Shown in pieces: positions 35,452-44,190 of a DNA stretch of 64,000 nt. The stretch covers positions 1-64,000 of the forward strand of contig JAQGKD010000090.1 in NCBI GenBank assembly GCA_028290285.1, given 5' to 3'. The first letter of the stretch is position 1. Every line of letters starts with the position of its first letter. The notes beneath the pieces were generated by a model. It did not search any database and was not told the origin of the DNA. It saw only the letters and a list, made by a program, of their open reading frames with translations. The DNA comes from Hyphomicrobiales bacterium. GTDB lineage: Bacteria; Pseudomonadota; Alphaproteobacteria; Rhizobiales; Beijerinckiaceae. Both the position numbers and the translations under genes were made by a program.

Positions 35452-35846
35452 GCTGGCCCCATCTGTTGGACCACAGGCACACCAAGCCGGGCCGCTATCG
35501 CCTTGCATTCCTCGCGCGTGAGCAAGTCTCGCTTGCCGGATGCTACGGCTAGCAGCGTCTCCTCGATAGGCGCACGCCGCGCGAACATCTGGCAGAGCAT
35601 CGCGTCCAGTTCAGCCACCTTGTCGCTCATGCCATTACTCCCAATCTCTGCGCGCAGAGCCACGTTCTCCGCCTCTGCGGCCTCGGCCCGCGCCCGCAAA
35701 CGGTTGTAGCCAATGGCCCGGCGGCTCTTGCCGGACCCGGCTGGGGGCTTGGAATAAGCCGCCGCTCGGCTCGCGGGCATCTGCATCGTGTTCTCGATCG
35801 CGCGCGCGGTGTCTTCGTTCCAGATTTCGCGGACGGAATCGGTCAT
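35448..35846 (-). CDS. Hypothetical phage protein, 132 aa
   Basis: Starts at ATG 35846 (MTDSVREIWNED), coupled by ATGA to the upstream zinc-ribbon gene and by ATGA to the J-domain gene. It contains a coiled-coil-prone stretch (RLRARAEAAEAENVALRAEIG) and a helix-rich C-terminus with LLTREECKAIAARLGV. No known family. A start 30 bp earlier is possible. Confidence 0.65.
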   Translation of the reverse strand: MTDSVREIWNEDTARAIENTMQMPASRAAAYSKPPAGSGKSRRAIGYNRLRARAEAAEAENVALRAEIGSNGMSDKVAELDAMLCQMFARRAPIEETLLAVASGKRDLLTREECKAIAARLGVPVVQQMGPA

Positions 35847-36064
35847 AGGATCGTCTTCTTCCTGCACTTCGGACACTTGCAGCTCACGCGCGGCCGGTTC
35901 GTTTTCGCCAGTTCAATCGTGCTGATCTTGCCGCAGAGCGTGCATGTGATCTGGTAGGTTCCGGCCTCAAGCCAGCGCGAGTCCTGCGCCGCCTCGAGCT
36001 CGACTTTCCAGCGCGGCTTGTAGTCGGGGCCGGGCACCCATCCGTCGCGCGTAGGCATGCCCAT
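35843..36064 (-). CDS. Small zinc-ribbon protein, 73 aa
   Basis: The product has two CxxC knuckles, CTLCGK and CKCPKC, forming a likely zinc ribbon at the C-terminal half. It begins with MGMPTRDGWVPGPDYKPRW. ATG at 36064 overlaps the ParB-like gene stop; a GTG 3 bp upstream is the alternative. Such small phage zinc ribbons may bind nucleic acid or RNA polymerase. Function unknown. Confidence 0.7.
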   Translation of the reverse strand: MGMPTRDGWVPGPDYKPRWKVELEAAQDSRWLEAGTYQITCTLCGKISTIELAKTNRPRVSCKCPKCRKKTIL

Positions 36065-37827
36065 CACGCGACCGCGGTGGAGGCGGGAGCGCGCAGCTCG
36101 GGCGGAAGCCAGCCGGTCTCGCGCGCAAGTTCTACGGCCTTCTCGACGAGTTTCGGCTTGGTCCCGCCGACCTTTGGAGCGCCCATCTCTGCCAGGGCGA
36201 CCTTCACCACCGTGGCGCTGGCGCGGGTGAAGTAATCGAGCGCGGCGAAGGTCTCGCGTGCTGCGTCGGTGTAGTTCTTGCCGAGCATGCCGATCAAGGT
36301 CTCGGATCCGACCTGGTCGATGCCGAGCCGCAGATCGAGAGTGGTGGCGACGATGGCGGCGATGGCTTGCGAGACCTCCTCAGCAGGGGCCGCCTGCAGG
36401 TGCTGCACCCGCTCAGCGAAGGAGGCCGGCAGGTGATCTGTCCGCACCCCGTGGTAGCCGTCGTTGCGAACCCGGACCGGGCCGCCGATCGTCTCCAGCG
36501 CGGCCACGAGCGCGATCAGGGCGATCGCTGGCTGGCAGGCCAGGGCGTCCGCGGCAGCCTTTGTCCGCTGCTCGCTCAGGCTCATGGCGAGCGCGGCGCT
36601 GATGGTCGGGCTGGCCTCGATCGCGTCGCCTGTCGCGGATTGGGGCGGGACACTCTCGGACGCACCCGCTGTCGACGCCTGTTCGGGTAAGAAATATCCG
36701 GTTTCCACACGCAGGCCGTTGTGACCGCTCCACCAGACGAAGCACCCGCATTTGGCGCGGTCGTCGGCGGTCAGGACAATGTCCTCGTTGTCCTCCATCG
36801 CGGAGATCTGATCGGAGAGAGCCTCGGCCTGCGCGCTCTCGTCGCCATGCTCCTTGCAGGCGGTGGCGTAGGCTGCCTCGAGATCGCGGAAGGCCTGCTC
36901 TCGCGCCGGGGACCAAGGCGCGGCATAGGGTTTGAACTTCCAGCGGTTGGTCGGCGGGCGCACGGCAAAAGCCCAACCATCGGCCAGCAGCTCAGCAACC
37001 TTTCCGTCGACCATCTCCTCGCCAAGTTTTGTGATGATCTCCGGGCTTTTGATCAGCACTCGTTCGCTGAACAGATCCTCGACCAGCTCGCCGCCCGCGG
37101 CGATGTACCTGTCTCTCCCAACCGCCTCGAGCAGCTCGACGTCAACCTCTTGTCCCAGGCCGAGGGCATCCTCCACCTGCCAGGTCAGGATCTGGCTTTC
37201 TGCTTTGTGGTACCGCAGGCTCAGATCCTCGAGGACTTTCGCTTGCCGGTCCTGGTTCTTTTCCAAGGCGAACATCTGCGCCGCGCGCAGCTCGATCCGT
37301 CCCGCCCGCCATGCCTTGCGCACCTCGGGTGCAAGATTGCCGAGCGCGATCCGGGCGCGCACCAGTTTCAGCGAGACGCCAAACCGCTCGGCAATCTGCT
37401 CGGGCGTGAATCTGTCGGCCAGTCCGGAGAACGTCTCGACCTGATCGACCGGGTGCAACGGCACGCGGATGATGTTGGCGGCAAGCGACGCCTCGATGTG
37501 GTCGCCGGCCAGCGGCTGGATTATGACCGGCACCCGATGATCTTTGGGCAGACGATGGTTCTTGACCAGCCATTTCAGCCCGGCGAGGCGCCGATTTCCG
37601 TCGATCGTGTAGGCGACGCCATCCTCGGTCACGACAACTGCCAGGGGTTGGATCAGGCCCATGTGCTCGATCGAGGCCGCCATCTCCTCGATCTTCTCAT
37701 CACGCCCGGTCGAGCGAGAGTTGACGCCGCCACCGGGAGCTCCCGCGTCGTGCCCGAACTTCAGGTTCGACACCTTCATCATATCGAGCTCGATCGGCGC
37801 GACCGGCTCTGCTTTACGGCTGGCCAT
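36064..37827 (-). CDS. ParB/Spo0J-like nuclease-domain protein, plasmid/phage type
   Basis: A 587-residue protein whose N-terminal 110 residues carry the ParB/Srx domain: MAASIEHMGLIQPLAV and YTIDGNRRLAGLKWL (GxRR-type NTP box). A KorB/HTH region follows (FTPEQIAERFGVSLKLVRARIAL). The long C-terminal part (350-587) has no partner ParA motif and contains WWSGHNGLRVETGYFL. Such large ParB-like proteins occur on Rhizobiales phages and plasmids without ParA and are not necessarily partition proteins. GAGG before 37827 favours the second ATG. Confidence 0.85.
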   Translation of the reverse strand: MASRKAEPVAPIELDMMKVSNLKFGHDAGAPGGGVNSRSTGRDEKIEEMAASIEHMGLIQPLAVVVTEDGVAYTIDGNRRLAGLKWLVKNHRLPKDHRVPVIIQPLAGDHIEASLAANIIRVPLHPVDQVETFSGLADRFTPEQIAERFGVSLKLVRARIALGNLAPEVRKAWRAGRIELRAAQMFALEKNQDRQAKVLEDLSLRYHKAESQILTWQVEDALGLGQEVDVELLEAVGRDRYIAAGGELVEDLFSERVLIKSPEIITKLGEEMVDGKVAELLADGWAFAVRPPTNRWKFKPYAAPWSPAREQAFRDLEAAYATACKEHGDESAQAEALSDQISAMEDNEDIVLTADDRAKCGCFVWWSGHNGLRVETGYFLPEQASTAGASESVPPQSATGDAIEASPTISAALAMSLSEQRTKAAADALACQPAIALIALVAALETIGGPVRVRNDGYHGVRTDHLPASFAERVQHLQAAPAEEVSQAIAAIVATTLDLRLGIDQVGSETLIGMLGKNYTDAARETFAALDYFTRASATVVKVALAEMGAPKVGGTKPKLVEKAVELARETGWLPPELRAPASTAVA

Positions 37828-37864
37828 TGTTGGTTTCCTCATCGGGTTTGTCGGGCGCAGCTGG

Positions 37865-38065
37865 TCAGGCTGCTCGGTCGCTGATGGCGCGGTTGTGGGC
37901 GTTGGTCCGCTTCTCTTGGCGGTAATTGCGGCTGACGATCGCGATCAGTTCCTCGATCGCGTCGTCCGACAGCGCCGCGAGTCCGCGCCGCGCCATCAGT
38001 TCGCTGAGGGCCCAATTGACGCGTCGGTCCCCGTAGACCCTGAGGAGCTTCTCGTGTCGCTTCAC
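37865..38065 (-). CDS. Small basic helical phage protein, 66 aa
   Basis: GTG start at 38065 with GGGAGGTAGGCC upstream, giving VKRHEKLLRVYGDRRVNWAL and a helical tail rich in Arg and Asn. It lies 3 bp after the exonuclease stop, so it is in the same operon. No family recognised. Confidence 0.6.
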   Translation of the reverse strand: MKRHEKLLRVYGDRRVNWALSELMARRGLAALSDDAIEELIAIVSRNYRQEKRTNAHNRAISDRAA

Positions 38066-38068
38066 GGC

Positions 38069-38734
38069 CTACCTCCCGAGAGCTGACTTCGCGGTGAACC
38101 GCACGTCGCCGTCCATGTCCTGCTGCTTGACGATCCATTCGAGATAGTCGCGCGGAACCTCGGTCCACTTCTTGCCGCGGTGCTTTCCGAAGTTCACGCG
38201 AGGCAGCAGGGACGGGGAATTCGTCCATGCAATCATGTCCGTGAGCGAAGCGCTCTGAAGCGCGCGCACCAGGATGTGCGCCGTCGTGAAAGCGTCCGGT
38301 GCGGCACGGTGCGGAGGCATCGCTTGCGCATCCTCCAGCTCGAGGCCGAGGAAGTAACGCAGCACCTGGTTCGAATGCGATGGTGCATCCGGCCAGAGCC
38401 GTCGACCTACTTTCAGCGTGCAGACCCATGGTATAGAGCCGCCTGCGAAGAACTCACGTTCGAAGGCCGCGTTGTGAGCAACGAAGGCGTCCGGAGCGCC
38501 TGCCATGAGCGCGCGGAATCCGTAGTCGATTGCGGGGGCATCGATAAGTTCGGCGTCCCGGATATGGTGCACCGCGCGTGCCTCGATTGACATCTCGCGA
38601 CGTGGGTTGACGAACATCTCGCCCTTGCTGGACTCATCGACATCACCGTCGATGACGTCGTACCAGCCAATTTCACAGACCGATGCTTCAGGCGGGAGGC
38701 CGGTTGTTTCGAAGTCGATGACCCTGATTTTCAT
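38069..38734 (-). CDS. DEDDh 3'-5' exonuclease
   Basis: A 221-residue exonuclease with ExoI motif DFETTG (Asp7, Glu9), ExoII VAHNAAFEREFF and ExoIII HRAAPDAFTTAHIL with the DEDDh His. The C-terminal part LPRVNFGKHRGKKWTEVPRDYLEWI is the short domain often appended to ExoX-like proteins. ExoX-type enzymes trim single-stranded 3' ends. It lies next to RecT and a YqaJ-type nuclease, fitting a recombination/repair module. Confidence 0.9.
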   Translation of the reverse strand: MKIRVIDFETTGLPPEASVCEIGWYDVIDGDVDESSKGEMFVNPRREMSIEARAVHHIRDAELIDAPAIDYGFRALMAGAPDAFVAHNAAFEREFFAGGSIPWVCTLKVGRRLWPDAPSHSNQVLRYFLGLELEDAQAMPPHRAAPDAFTTAHILVRALQSASLTDMIAWTNSPSLLPRVNFGKHRGKKWTEVPRDYLEWIVKQQDMDGDVRFTAKSALGR

Positions 38735-38737
38735 GCC

Positions 38738-39865
38738 TCAGCCTTCCTGCTTTTCGTGAGCGTTGAAGCCATCCAGCCACGCCGCTTTTTCATCGTCCCG
38801 TCCGTCGCGGTATTCAGCCGGGAGAGCGCGGGCCAGCTGCCCGTTTGCTTTCGCCTTTGCGCCACGCTCGCGGGCGACCGCGATAGGATCGAGCTTTGTC
38901 ACCTCGCTCGCGCCGGTAGGCTTATCCCCGGGAATGTCATCGCTGGCAGTCTCGGTTTGCACGTCTGACCGACTCTCCTCGATCTTGTCGCCCTCGGCGA
39001 TTTCGCCCGTTTCCGCATCATGCGGCGGGGCTTCGACCGTGGTCTGACCATGATCGGTCGGAGCGCCAGCCAGCATGTTCATGCGTGAAGCGAGCGTGGG
39101 CCGCCTGGTCTGCTTCGTGTCGGCCTCTGCGCCCTCGCGGTCATAGAGGTGATCGTCGGACCGAACGAGGTCGTCCAGGTCGCTCGACATTGGCAGGCTC
39201 TTGGAATGCCGGCGCGCAACAGTTTTGCGCGCCATCTCGTCGAACCAATCGACCCATGGGCCCTTGCTGCTTGAGCGGCTGGAAGCCTTCACCTTATCGA
39301 TGTCGTGGCGCGACATGATTTCGCGCGATATTCCGCCATCCTTCAAATGGCAGATCGAATATGCCGCGATGACCTTGCCGGGGTTTCCAGCCAGATAGGG
39401 CTTGTGCCGGATGAATGCCTGGTCTCCGAGTTCATATTCGAACTCGTCCTTCTCGCGAACCACCTGAACATCCCAATCGAGTATCTCGCCGGAGTTGCGC
39501 GCCTTCTTTCGAATGCCGAGGATCATCGGCATCCAGGCAACCTGTCCCTTGAAGGGCACGAGTGCGCCCTCCCGACCATCTGGCAGAAGCCCGTCCTGCG
39601 CAGCCTTGATAGCTGACCGGAAAAGCGATGCGCGGTCGCATTGCGTCAGCAGGTCGAGGTTAGATTGCAGCGCGGTCATGACCACTCGGACGAACCGTTC
39701 CGGAGGGATGTGCGGGGGCAACGCCCGCATGATCTCCGGCATTCGCTTTTCGAGGCCGTCTTTCGTATCGATCAAGCCTTGGCTGGCGGCGTTGCGCGCA
39801 AGCGGCTGTGCTTCTTGCTGCGTTGCGACCTCGCGTCCGGCCGTCTTTGCTGCTTCTTTTGCCAC
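38738..39865 (-). CDS. recT: RecT-family single-strand annealing protein
   Basis: A 375-residue protein. Residues 40-250 carry the RecT core: LPPHIPPERFVRVVMTALQSN, ALVPFKGQVAWMPMILGIRKKA, ISREIMSRHDIDKVKA and KTVARRHSKSLPMSSDLDDLV. The C-terminal 120 residues are acidic, ending in a segment like ribosome-modulation-factor domains (ARERGAKAKANGQ...AAWLDGFNAHEK). RecT anneals complementary ssDNA left by a phage exonuclease; the partner nuclease is probably the YqaJ-like protein at 40643. Confidence 0.92.
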   Translation of the reverse strand: MAKEAAKTAGREVATQQEAQPLARNAASQGLIDTKDGLEKRMPEIMRALPPHIPPERFVRVVMTALQSNLDLLTQCDRASLFRSAIKAAQDGLLPDGREGALVPFKGQVAWMPMILGIRKKARNSGEILDWDVQVVREKDEFEYELGDQAFIRHKPYLAGNPGKVIAAYSICHLKDGGISREIMSRHDIDKVKASSRSSSKGPWVDWFDEMARKTVARRHSKSLPMSSDLDDLVRSDDHLYDREGAEADTKQTRRPTLASRMNMLAGAPTDHGQTTVEAPPHDAETGEIAEGDKIEESRSDVQTETASDDIPGDKPTGASEVTKLDPIAVARERGAKAKANGQLARALPAEYRDGRDDEKAAWLDGFNAHEKQEG

Positions 39866-39897
39866 GTAACTTTTTCCAATTCGATTTGAGGGCGATC

Positions 39898-40653
39898 TCA
39901 GCGCGACTGTGCGACGCTGTTTTCAAAGATGTGCACACCGTCGAGGCTGCGGACGCCGTTGCGAACAGCGACGCCGATTGCCTTCTCGATCTCGGCGCGG
40001 GTGAAGTACGGCCACACGGCGGAGGGGCTCAGCGCCGCGAAGTCGGTCAGCTGGAACTCCCAGCGCGTGACCAACGTGGTCGTGCCCGATGCCGTGCGGG
40101 TGCGCGCCAGCTCGGCGGGCTTGGCGGCTGCTGCGGTCGCTGCCACGCGCGCATCGATGTCGGCCTGCTGAGCCTCCTCGAGCACCTGGTCAGCCTCGGC
40201 GCGCCGGTTTGCTGCGTCGAGGCGCTCGGCCTCGCGCATGGCTGCCTCATGGGCCTCGCGTGCAACCCGTTCCTGCTCCAGCCTCTCTTGACGCTCGCGG
40301 TCCGCCTTCGCGCGGAGATACAGCGTGTTACGCCGGTTCATCTCGGAGATGATCCGCTCGGCGCGCGTCTTGTGACCCGCAAAGAACCCGTCGACTTCGC
40401 GTCCGGCAGCGAGATGCGGCTCTTTCTCCGCGACCCGCTTCGTCTCCAGTTTCTTGGTGACCGACTGCGTATCCTTCACGATGGCAGCGAGCACGGAGAG
40501 CCCGTCATCGTCCTCGATCGTTTTTGGCGCGTCTGTGGCGCGCGCGGCGATCTGCTCGAGCTGCTCGACCAGGTCGGCATGATCCATTGCCAGCCGATCC
40601 TTGAGCGGCGGCTCGTTGTGATAGCGATCAATCACTGCGGCTTCAGAAGACAT
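39898..40653 (-). CDS. Coiled-coil phage protein between RecT and exonuclease genes
   Basis: A 251-residue protein starting MSSEAAVIDRYHNEPPL, with GAGG 6 nt upstream of 40653. Residues 100-165 are a long charged coiled coil (MREAERLDAANRRAEADQV and similar). The C-terminal 70 residues form a folded part with TDFAALSPSAVWPYFTRAEIEKAI, conserved in phage proteins accompanying RecT. Its start overlaps the exonuclease stop by 11 bp. Possibly a recombination accessory protein. Confidence 0.75.
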   Translation of the reverse strand: MSSEAAVIDRYHNEPPLKDRLAMDHADLVEQLEQIAARATDAPKTIEDDDGLSVLAAIVKDTQSVTKKLETKRVAEKEPHLAAGREVDGFFAGHKTRAERIISEMNRRNTLYLRAKADRERQERLEQERVAREAHEAAMREAERLDAANRRAEADQVLEEAQQADIDARVAATAAAAKPAELARTRTASGTTTLVTRWEFQLTDFAALSPSAVWPYFTRAEIEKAIGVAVRNGVRSLDGVHIFENSVAQSR

Positions 40654-41668
40654 CGATGGCCTCATGTGCTTGCGGGGAGTGCGCGCCGTCCTGGCGTCGG
40701 TCGTTCACGCGCAGGACTCGCGTGATGCTTCCTGGGCCGAGCGCCGTGCGGGGCTTGACCTGAGTTTTCCAAGTGACGCGCGCCCGGTCGAAGGTCAGAC
40801 CAGGTGCGTCGCCGATCGCGTTCTTCAGGATGGAAGTCGCGCGCTGTTTCAGATCCTGCCCCGTGGCGATCATCGCCTTGCCGCAGGCGTGATCCTGCAA
40901 TGCGGCCTCGACAGCCGGATCGCCCATAGCGTCGAGCAGGTCGGGCCGACGTTCCTCGGCGAACAGCTGCCCGATCAGACCTTCGTCGCGCAGCCAGTCG
41001 AAGGGCGGCGGCACACCGGTCGCGATCGAGGCCCAGAATTCCGCGGCCTTCGCATACATATTCTCGACCACGCGCGGCTCGCGCGGCACGTCCACAATGG
41101 TCAGATCGAGCCCGTCGCTCATCTCAACCACAGCGACGCAATCCCAGCTCGCGCCGGTCAGATGACCTTCGAGGATCGATTGCGCCATGATCCATGCTGG
41201 CGGCACGATCGTGCGGACCGGGTCGCCGTCCTGATCGATATCCGGTTCGTCATCCTCAACGATCCAGCTCTTCTTGAACGCCCACTGACCCGCCGTCTTG
41301 ATTTGGCAATTCCCGAAGCCTTCGCGATCCGGACGGATGATAAATGCGTCTGGAGTCGCGCCCAGGCGCGCTTCCGGATCACGATAGTAATGCGCGCCCG
41401 GAATCACCTGCCATGTCGGGTGATCGTCCATGATGATCTTGCGGACGATCGGTTCCATGAGACGGCCGCGCAGCAGCTGGCGGTTGTCCTTGATGCGCTC
41501 GCGGATATGACCGGCCTTTACCTCCCAGAGGCGGCGAGGCGTCCGATAAGGATGCGCGTCGACCGAAAGCAGGGTGGCGATGTCGGATGCCGTCACGTCC
41601 TGGTCACGTAGGGCCAGCCATTCGGCCTTGCGCGCTTCGGTGTCGACGGGGATTTTCTCGATATTCAT
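40643..41668 (-). CDS. YqaJ-like viral recombinase exonuclease
   Basis: A 341-residue protein with the YqaJ/lambda-exonuclease-type (PD-(D/E)xK) layout: EWLALRDQDVTASDIATLLSVDAH, GRLMEPIVRKI, RLGATPDAFI and the core NCQIKTAGQWAF, where QIK supplies the E/QxK motif. It would resect dsDNA ends and load RecT, as in RecET-type systems. It is in the same operon as RecT, SSB and ExoX-like genes. Confidence 0.88.
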   Translation of the reverse strand: MNIEKIPVDTEARKAEWLALRDQDVTASDIATLLSVDAHPYRTPRRLWEVKAGHIRERIKDNRQLLRGRLMEPIVRKIIMDDHPTWQVIPGAHYYRDPEARLGATPDAFIIRPDREGFGNCQIKTAGQWAFKKSWIVEDDEPDIDQDGDPVRTIVPPAWIMAQSILEGHLTGASWDCVAVVEMSDGLDLTIVDVPREPRVVENMYAKAAEFWASIATGVPPPFDWLRDEGLIGQLFAEERRPDLLDAMGDPAVEAALQDHACGKAMIATGQDLKQRATSILKNAIGDAPGLTFDRARVTWKTQVKPRTALGPGSITRVLRVNDRRQDGAHSPQAHEAIDVF

Positions 41669-42225
41669 TCTGCCGCAACCTTCCGCGCGCCAGCAGGAAG
41701 TGACTCCGGCCGGTCTACGTAGGTTTTGTGCAGACTGATGTTTGAGATTGTGTCGAGCGAAACGCAGTATTCTTTGGCCAACGACTTGAGTTGTTCGCCT
41801 GATCTCCGTCGGCTACGAATCTCATGGACCTGCAAACCCGTGAAGCGACGAACGCGCGCCTGGAGCTTGCGAATGAACTGCGGCGCGTTCAGATTTTCTT
41901 TCTGCGTCCCCCACTTCAGATTTTCTGGAGCGTTGTTCGTCTGGTCGTCATCGATGTGCATTACGACGGCATTCGGAAACGGAGATGGTCCATGAAAAGC
42001 CTCGCAGATAAGCCGCGACATACGAAAGTTGCGCTTCCGAAAGATGAGCGTCGGCCGATCGCCGTTGCCTTCATGACACTGGCCTCTTGTCGGCTGGCCA
42101 CCGTAACAGCGGATGCCACCGTAAGGCATAGGCTTCTCGTACGGAATGCGCATTACACGCCCCTTTGAGCTTGCGATATACTCAGGTAATGAAGGGATTA
42201 CTTTCCAAGTCTCAGACACGTTCAT
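41665..42225 (-). CDS. HNH endonuclease with NUMOD4 motif (homing-type)
   Basis: A 186-residue protein. The N-terminal ETWKVIPSLPEYIASSKGRVM is a NUMOD4 DNA-binding segment. The middle has the HNH core VVMHIDDDQTNNAPENLKWGTQKEN, and a C-terminal HTH follows (LKSLAKEYCVSLDTISNI). This is the layout of free-standing homing endonucleases. It sits between SSB and exonuclease genes and is ATGA-coupled to the latter, so it may be a mobile insertion tolerated within the operon. Confidence 0.88.
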   Translation of the reverse strand: MNVSETWKVIPSLPEYIASSKGRVMRIPYEKPMPYGGIRCYGGQPTRGQCHEGNGDRPTLIFRKRNFRMSRLICEAFHGPSPFPNAVVMHIDDDQTNNAPENLKWGTQKENLNAPQFIRKLQARVRRFTGLQVHEIRSRRRSGEQLKSLAKEYCVSLDTISNISLHKTYVDRPESLPAGARKVAAE

Positions 42226-42237
42226 TCTCTCGATTTT

Positions 42238-42702
42238 TCAAAAAGGTATGTCGTCGTCTATGGCTGCGGACGTGCTGCGGCGCGTGCCGCTGCTCGATGC
42301 ACCGTCATCCCGGCTGGTGCTGCGCTGCTCGCGCGGCGCAGCATCGTCGCTGCGTTCGTCCTTGCCGCTCAGCAGCTTCAGTTCGCCGTTGAACCGCTGC
42401 AGCACGATCTCGGTCGAGGTCCGCTTGTTGCCATCTTTGTCGTTGTATTCGCGATGCTCGATGCGACCCTCGACCATCACGCGCGAACCCTTGCGCACGT
42501 ACTGTTCGGCGATCTTCCCGATACCCTCGTTCCAGATCACGACGTTGTGCCAGGTCGTCTTTTCCTTGCGCTCGCCGCTCGCCTTGTCGCGCCAGCTTTC
42601 GCTGGTCGCGACGGAAAAGCTGACGACGGAATCGCCGTTCCCGGTCTTCCGGACTTCGGGATCTCTGCCGACGTTGCCGATGAGTGTTGCGCGGTTGAAC
42701 AT
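42238..42702 (-). CDS. ssb: Single-stranded DNA-binding protein
   Basis: A 154-residue SSB: OB-fold with FNRATLIGNVGRDPEVR, SVATSESWRDK and KGSRVMVEGRIEHREY, a Ser/Arg-rich linker and the acidic tip DDDIPF that docks DNA-repair partners. It is intact and normal in length. In this operon it would coat ssDNA for RecT annealing and replication. Confidence 0.97.
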   Translation of the reverse strand: MFNRATLIGNVGRDPEVRKTGNGDSVVSFSVATSESWRDKASGERKEKTTWHNVVIWNEGIGKIAEQYVRKGSRVMVEGRIEHREYNDKDGNKRTSTEIVLQRFNGELKLLSGKDERSDDAAPREQRSTSRDDGASSSGTRRSTSAAIDDDIPF

Positions 42703-42710
42703 GTGACCTC

Positions 42711-43064
42711 TCAGCTCCAGACGCGGCGGCTAAACACGACAGCAGGGCCGACAATTTTCGGGAGTTTCTCGGCGTCAAGGTCGGGGTTCCGAAGAAGCGA
42801 ATTGGCGCGATATATCTTCGTCGCGGCGACGTTGACGGGCAGGCCCTTGGACATCCCGTCCTCATCGACGAACATGTCAGTCGGGCGCCCGTCGATGAGC
42901 ACGGAGACATGCTCCAGGTGCACGTCCTCGCCGAGCCTGCCCTTGACGCAGAGCGTGCGCCGAAGCCGATCGAGACCCGGCCAGATCGGCAGGTCGGGCA
43001 TGTCGAGCGTCTCGGTTTTCATGCCGGGTCGGATGATGGTGAGTTTGGTTTCAACCACGTTCAT
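42711..43064 (-). CDS. Hypothetical phage protein, 117 aa (DUF3846-like?)
   Basis: Start at ATG 43064 (MNVVETKLTIIRPG). The C-terminal part (VDEDGMSKGLPVN, KLPKIVGPAVVFSRR) resembles, by eye, the DUF3846/Arc-like pattern of phage proteins, but I am not sure. Its start overlaps the preceding gene's stop by 14 bp; SSB follows after 8 bp. No signal or membrane segment. Confidence 0.6.
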   Translation of the reverse strand: MNVVETKLTIIRPGMKTETLDMPDLPIWPGLDRLRRTLCVKGRLGEDVHLEHVSVLIDGRPTDMFVDEDGMSKGLPVNVAATKIYRANSLLRNPDLDAEKLPKIVGPAVVFSRRVWS

Positions 43065-43425
43065 CACCGTTCGCGACGATCCGCAAAGCCTCGGTGACAG
43101 CCGCCTGGCCGACGTCGCCGGCCGCATCGTGCGTGGGCTCGCCGCTCGAAACTGCGATTGGAACGACCCGCTGCTCAGGCTCAAACACCGGCTGCGCGGT
43201 CGGCATCACGGGACGAGCCACCGGGGCAGGGGCGCCGCGCTGTTCCCGGAACACCTCGGCGAACATGCGGCCAAGAGCTAGCACGCGCGTGTCCGTCCAG
43301 CCCGCCGGGTCGCGGCCCATGGCCGATTCCTTCATCGCCTCAGCGTTCATGAAGGCCGCGATGACGCGCGCCGAGTCGTAATCGTCGGCGGCAGCGGCCG
43401 CCTTGAGCACGTCGTTTATTGCCAC
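43051..43425 (-). CDS. Hypothetical phage protein, 124 aa
   Basis: GTG start at 43425 with CGGAGAA upstream, giving VAINDVLKAAAAADDYDSARV. The N-terminal half is helical; the C-terminal half is Pro/Val-rich and probably disordered (REQRGAPAPVARPVMPTAQP). A much longer frame continues upstream over the membrane-protein gene, but it lacks coding character. Same operon as SSB. Confidence 0.6.
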   Translation of the reverse strand: MAINDVLKAAAAADDYDSARVIAAFMNAEAMKESAMGRDPAGWTDTRVLALGRMFAEVFREQRGAPAPVARPVMPTAQPVFEPEQRVVPIAVSSGEPTHDAAGDVGQAAVTEALRIVANGDERG

Positions 43426-43546
43426 TGCTGTTCTCCGTTTTGGATTTTCAGGAAGGTTCGAACGCGCGGGCGCAACAAACGCGAGGCGCGCGGAGGGTTG
43501 AGGCGAAGGGCTTCCAAGAAGCCGCGCCAGCAGCGAAGAGCGCATT

Positions 43547-44083
43547 TCACTTCGCTCCCCGTGTGAAGTCGGGGTGATCTTCGTAGGTCGTAACGGGCCG
43601 GCCGGAAGCGGTAAGCCAAGCCATGAAGGCGCCGCCGATGTAGGCGCCGACCAGAAGGGCGACCCAGACGCTGGTCGAACTCCATGTGCCGCTGCTGGCC
43701 GTGGCGAGAGCGTCAGCGGCCATCGCGTCGGTCGGGAGGAGGGTGGCGAGGCCAATAACCGGGATGCCAATCAGGAAGATCGCCGCGGTCGCGAGCAGAT
43801 CACCAAACCGACTAGAGTCCGCCAGCCGGGCGCGCTGAATGCGCGCCTGCTCGGTCACGTGGTCGATCAGATGATCAATTGATTTCGGGTCGAACCGGCC
43901 GGCGAGGGCCACGATGATCGCGCGCTGGTCGCCGATGTCGGTGTGGTCGGGGAGGGTCGAGACCATGGCATGGACCAGGGCCTGGTCCATGCCGCTGAGA
44001 CCGCGCAGGTCGATGAGGATCCGGCGCATCGTCGGGTGCTGCCGGTCGCCGCTTTCGGCCTGGATGGAAGTTGAAGATCGCAT
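43547..44083 (-). CDS. Membrane protein, first gene of the leftward prophage operon
   Basis: A 178-residue protein starting MRSSTSIQAESGDRQHP; GGAGGG lies 6 nt before the ATG. Two hydrophobic segments (about 96-118 and 137-158) follow an N-terminal soluble part with RRILIDLRGLSGMDQALVHAMVS. It is the first gene after the three-operator block at 44115-44190, a place where lambdoid phages keep early or superinfection genes. No family recognised. Confidence 0.7.
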   Translation of the reverse strand: MRSSTSIQAESGDRQHPTMRRILIDLRGLSGMDQALVHAMVSTLPDHTDIGDQRAIIVALAGRFDPKSIDHLIDHVTEQARIQRARLADSSRFGDLLATAAIFLIGIPVIGLATLLPTDAMAADALATASSGTWSSTSVWVALLVGAYIGGAFMAWLTASGRPVTTYEDHPDFTRGAK

Positions 44084-44114
44084 GTGGCCCTCCGTTCGAT
44101 GGAGGGATGATGAT

Positions 44115-44190
44115 GCGGTAAGAAACCCGCGTCAAGGGTTATTTGCGGGAAACATACCGCTCATGCGGCTTGACGCGGATTTTAAACCGT
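44115..44190. promoter_or_regulatory. Left operator block: three 16-bp operators at 30-bp spacing
   Basis: GCGGTAAGAAACCCGC (44115-44130), GCGGGAAACATACCGC (44145-44160) and GCGGATTTTAAACCGT (44175-44190) are imperfect palindromes built from a half-site GCGGKWW, each exactly 30 bp apart. On the - strand TTGACG (44135-44130) precedes the first operator and could be the -35 of the leftward promoter. The same motif recurs next to the repressor gene. Repressor binding is inferred. Confidence 0.75.

Noticed and set aside
36064..37827. Chromosome or plasmid partition locus
   Set aside because: A ParB-like domain is present but there is no ParA and no centromere-like repeat nearby, so I do not claim a partition system.
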